From NCBI RefSeq assembly GCF_037201965.1, contig NZ_CP147518.1, forward strand, positions 2,727,001 through 2,791,000: a stretch of 64,000 nucleotides of DNA. The letters run 5' to 3'. The DNA is from Spirosoma sp. SC4-14. GTDB lineage: Bacteria > Bacteroidota > Bacteroidia > Cytophagales > Spirosomataceae. Position numbers and translations under genes: made by a program. How positions within the stretch are numbered: the first letter of the stretch is position 1; every line of letters begins with the position of its first letter. A model generated the notes under the pieces. The model worked only from the letters and a program-made list of their open reading frames with translations, was not told where the DNA came from and searched no databases. Positions 61,303 to 64,000 of the stretch are shown here, piece after piece.

Positions 61303-62673
61303 TTACTTCTTCCGTTTGGCAATGATAAAGCTTCCCCAAATGGCTCGGGTGCGTAGTGTATCGGTTCCGGCAATGAGAGTGCCGCTAATTCTGCCAGCGA
61401 GGTATTCATTGCCATTTCGGCTGACCTGTGTCAGTATCTGCGAGTTACGTGGGAAGCCTGGGTCTTCAAATGATACTCCATAACTTGTTGCAGTCGCCTG
61501 TTCAGGTTTCAGTGCCGGAAAACTTAACTGCGTAAATGCATAAGGAGTTGATATTGTATAGGTTTTGCCAAAAGCGGTTAGATTCGTGCCGTGATTAAGG
61601 GTTAGCGCCATGTTGCCACCGGCTCCGTCGTATAGTCCTGTCATATAATCAACATCGCTGCCTGCCAATACAGTTGAGAAAGCAGGCTGGCGATTCACAA
61701 ACTTAGCCAGATAACTATCTTCTTTCTGGCTTGTCCGTAACGTGTCTTTACCAAAAATAAACGGCGTTCGTTCGGCTGTGAAAGTAGTGGCAAACCACAG
61801 GTTATCGTTTTCGTCTACGGCCAGAAAGCCTTTCTGAGTCAATGCGCCTGAAGGCTGCTCAAATGACCAACGTTCATTACCGGCAAAATCCCATTCTTTA
61901 ATCAGGATACTACTGCTGTTGCTAAAACGTTCTCCGCCCACGGTGAGCGAATAGAACGTGTTATGCTTACTCAGGCGCAGGTCGTCGGCATTGTCGAAGA
62001 GAGCTGTGTTAATTGGCTTTTCCCAGAGCTTCGTTCCATTCGGATCGAAAGCAACCAGAAATGTATCATCGTCACCAGTATGGCCATTTTTACTGATGTT
62101 TGAACCCTGAGCTACAAAATTTCCATTAGGCAGCACGAGCAACTGCTCCAGAGATGTATTTTTTGCTGTTCGAAACTCTTTTGCCCAAAGTAGCCCGCCG
62201 TTTTTATCCAATTTAGCAATGAAGCCCCGGAATAGTGAGTCGTAAGGAAACAAAAGCTGTTCTCTGTAGGTCAGTGAACCGTAGAATCCGCCACAAACCA
62301 GTATGTTCTGATCCTTGTCGACTACAACCTTATTCGCAAAACAACGATCGTCGCGATTATCTGTGTTTTTTGGCATAAATTGATAATACCATTCACAGGT
62401 ACGATCTGGATGAAATTTCAGGACAACGCCACTAAAATGGGTACCTGTCACCTGGGTTTGTTGGCAAAAGAGTGTCTGGCCAAAGCCAATTCCGGCTACA
62501 TACAAATTTTCAGAAGCGTCGGCTACGAGTGCTTCTGTAGTGTAGCCCTGGCCAGGAAGGCCATCGGTAAATAACCAGGCTTCGGTAATCCGTTTATCGG
62601 AACAGGGCTTAAATAGGCAGCAGGCCGATACCAGAATAGAAACCAGAGGAATAAGGAGTAGTGATTTTTTCAT
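61303..62673 (-). CDS. Beta-propeller-like lipoprotein, function unknown
   Basis: 456 codons from ATG at 62673. Lipoprotein signal with lipobox VSAC (Cys18) and several further Cys just after it. The body is built of repeated strands of the SBBP/PKD-like propeller type (GVVLKFHPDRTCEW, NILVCGGFYGSLTYRE, RGFIAKLDKNGGLLWAKEF, TFLVAFDPNGTKLWEKP), about 50 residues per blade. Such lipoproteins occur on Bacteroidota surfaces with unknown ligands. No operon partner is evident: it converges on hppA through the repeat element, and the bestrophin gene upstream is 160 bp away. Confidence 0.75.
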   Translation of the reverse strand: MKKSLLLIPLVSILVSACCLFKPCSDKRITEAWLFTDGLPGQGYTTEALVADASENLYVAGIGFGQTLFCQQTQVTGTHFSGVVLKFHPDRTCEWYYQFMPKNTDNRDDRCFANKVVVDKDQNILVCGGFYGSLTYREQLLFPYDSLFRGFIAKLDKNGGLLWAKEFRTAKNTSLEQLLVLPNGNFVAQGSNISKNGHTGDDDTFLVAFDPNGTKLWEKPINTALFDNADDLRLSKHNTFYSLTVGGERFSNSSSILIKEWDFAGNERWSFEQPSGALTQKGFLAVDENDNLWFATTFTAERTPFIFGKDTLRTSQKEDSYLAKFVNRQPAFSTVLAGSDVDYMTGLYDGAGGNMALTLNHGTNLTAFGKTYTISTPYAFTQLSFPALKPEQATATSYGVSFEDPGFPRNSQILTQVSRNGNEYLAGRISGTLIAGTDTLRTRAIWGSFIIAKRKK

Positions 62674-62833
62674 GGTGGGTATAACTCGGTTAAAGTTTTA
62701 CCCTAATAACCAGTTTTTTAGCAGTTTTTTCAACTGACTATCCCTGAATTAGATACCCACGAAAGGCCCATCGTACTTTACGGTCTTTTTTCTGGTTTTG
62801 ACCCGGTTATAGCCTTTGATAACGGCTCTTTAA

Positions 62834-63844
62834 TTACATCAAAATGTTATTCACGGCCTGAATAGCTGGTGGAAGGTTAGTTTCGTCGAGCATTTCGCGC
62901 AGGTCGATTTCAATAGTTCGACTCATCGAGGTGATGGGCGTATCGTTGGGGCCACCTTCGAATGGGTTCTCGGTGCTTTCGCCAATTTTTTCGAGGGTCG
63001 TAAAAACCCACGAAACTACTACGCTAAAAGGAATGGTTAACCAAACCAGATTGTCGCCCAGTTTGTCGAACTCTTTCAGCAGCCCAAACGGAACCATGAT
63101 CACGAACAGGCGAATGAAAAACTGGTTGATGGTGGCGAACTGACGCGGGTAAGGAAAATTTTTGATTCGTTCGCTCTTTCCCTGATGGTCGTAGAACTCT
63201 TTCAAAAGCGATTCAAGCTGCACATACTGTAATTCGGTAATCCAGCCCTGATCCGATAAGGTCTGTAATTGCTTCGATTGTAAGCTAATGAGTTGGGTAG
63301 CCCGGTTTTTCTTGCTCAACACATACGACACCTCATCGGGCGACAGCAACGGCTGAAGCTCATCGTTCAGATTGCCGACCCGCTCCGGAATTGTGTAGCG
63401 TGAAGCATATTCGGTATTATAGCGTTTCGTGAAAATATTTTCCCAGCTACGCGATTCGCGTAGCTGATACCGAAGGGCGGTCATCCAGGCAATATGCCGG
63501 TAAATGAGCTGTTGGTGAACAAGCAGCCGCTCGGATGCCGTTGCTGAGGGCGAACGAATAAAATCCCGCACCATAATTCCCCAGGTTCGACTGCTGTTGA
63601 CGATACCACCCCAAATTTGCCGGGCTTCCCAGGCACGGGCATAGGTGGCACTATTCTTAAAACCGGCAATAAATGCAGCCGCAGTTCCCATTAAGGCGAC
63701 TGGCACCCATGGAATAGACAGCCAGTTCCAGCCAGCAACGGCATACAGACCCGTAGCCAGAACGGCTATGCCAGTAAGAACATAAATGTCTCGTCTTGTC
63801 CAGAGAATGAGTTCCTTAAACGTATAGTTACGGCCAGTGTGCAT
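62834..63844 (-). CDS. Bestrophin-family anion channel protein
   Basis: 336 codons from ATG at 63844. Bacterial bestrophin (UPF0187/YneE-like) features: RNYTFKELILWTRRDIYVL, FKNSATYARAWEARQIWGGIVN, the long cytoplasmic helices, VMVPFGLLKEFDKLGDNLVWLTIPFS-like region and FTTLEKIGESTENPFEGG, which is the conserved gating/oligomer motif. Four membrane segments expected; pentameric anion or cation channel. It starts 3 bp after the stop of the preceding gene fragment, so they form an operon. Confidence 0.9.
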   Translation of the reverse strand: MHTGRNYTFKELILWTRRDIYVLTGIAVLATGLYAVAGWNWLSIPWVPVALMGTAAAFIAGFKNSATYARAWEARQIWGGIVNSSRTWGIMVRDFIRSPSATASERLLVHQQLIYRHIAWMTALRYQLRESRSWENIFTKRYNTEYASRYTIPERVGNLNDELQPLLSPDEVSYVLSKKNRATQLISLQSKQLQTLSDQGWITELQYVQLESLLKEFYDHQGKSERIKNFPYPRQFATINQFFIRLFVIMVPFGLLKEFDKLGDNLVWLTIPFSVVVSWVFTTLEKIGESTENPFEGGPNDTPITSMSRTIEIDLREMLDETNLPPAIQAVNNILM

Positions 63845-63847
63845 AGG

Positions 63848-64000
63848 TTATTCGGGTCTTTGTGTTTGAGAAGAAACAATACCCAGCGCATAATTAAGCT
63901 GGATGGCGATAATGCAGGCAATGCTTAAATAAGTGCTGACGAAACAGAGGAGTGCACAAAAAAAATAGAGACTTTGGGCCGTTCGGATGCGGCTCCTGAC
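63848..64000 (-). CDS. C-terminal end of a membrane protein, cut by the window
   Basis: The frame is open from the window edge to TAA at 63848 (50 codons). The visible part is mostly one or two hydrophobic segments (LYFFCALLCFVSTYLSIACI) followed by a short polar tail. No family can be named. Its stop lies 3 bp before the bestrophin start, so the two are probably co-transcribed. Confidence 0.6.
   Translation of the reverse strand, partial: VRSRIRTAQSLYFFCALLCFVSTYLSIACIIAIQLNYALGIVSSQTQRPE

Noticed and set aside
1-64000. tRNA, rRNA, riboswitch, prophage or intact insertion sequence
   Set aside because: None seen on reading both strands; short hairpins here are better explained as terminators or dispersed repeats.

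Overview
The window is about 64 kb of a Bacteroidota chromosome, most likely Cytophagales close to Spirosoma. This is inferred from the SusC/SusD pair, several matches to the Bacteroidota promoter (TTTG, about 19 nt, TAnnTTTG), few Shine-Dalgarno sequences, moderate GC and typical outer-membrane families; no rRNA marker is present. I see no rRNA, tRNA, CRISPR array, prophage or intact insertion sequence.

Layout. 1-2981: C-terminally cut, exported beta-propeller/HEAT protein. 2982-5516: AT-rich, gene-poor stretch with gene remnants, two small membrane proteins and long perfect hairpins. 5517-11733: five exported alpha/beta-hydrolases on the minus strand (two type-B carboxylesterases and three tandem esterase paralogues with a good promoter). 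12018-16351: LytTR regulator, DUF892 ferritin-like stress protein, two orphan proteins, an SDR and a histone-deacetylase-family hydrolase. 16809-23306: plus-strand cluster of HpcH/HpaI aldolase, hydantoinase A and B, a methyltransferase with an unrecognised N-terminal half, a coiled-coil protein and a possible 40-codon ORF.

23703-34485: outer-membrane protein, transglutaminase-like protein, exported PPC-domain protein, bifunctional nuclease, EtfA/EtfB, TPR protein, lipoprotein, a 17-residue-repeat head/coiled-coil protein, an atypical NRAMP transporter and Dps. 34580-40763: DeoR regulator, fused 5-oxoprolinase-type hydantoinase and Tat-exported TIM-barrel protein, divergent from a NudK-type Nudix hydrolase across a candidate operator. 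40852-41766: beta-barrel protein and a Uma2 remnant.

41867-55165: glycan/peptide-use region with PIG-L deacetylase, SusD, SusC, GH20 hexosaminidase, FAD oxidoreductase and gamma-glutamyltransferase. GH20 plus PIG-L suggests N-acetylhexosamine-containing substrates. 55248-64000: TolB-propeller/amidohydrolase fusion, membrane pyrophosphatase fused to a periplasmic OmpA domain, lipoprotein, bestrophin and a C-terminal fragment.

The two strongest leads are the pyrophosphatase-OmpA fusion and the aldolase/hydantoinase/methyltransferase cluster. Intergenic spaces hold several families of long hairpins; one 80-95 bp element occurs twice in opposite orientation.
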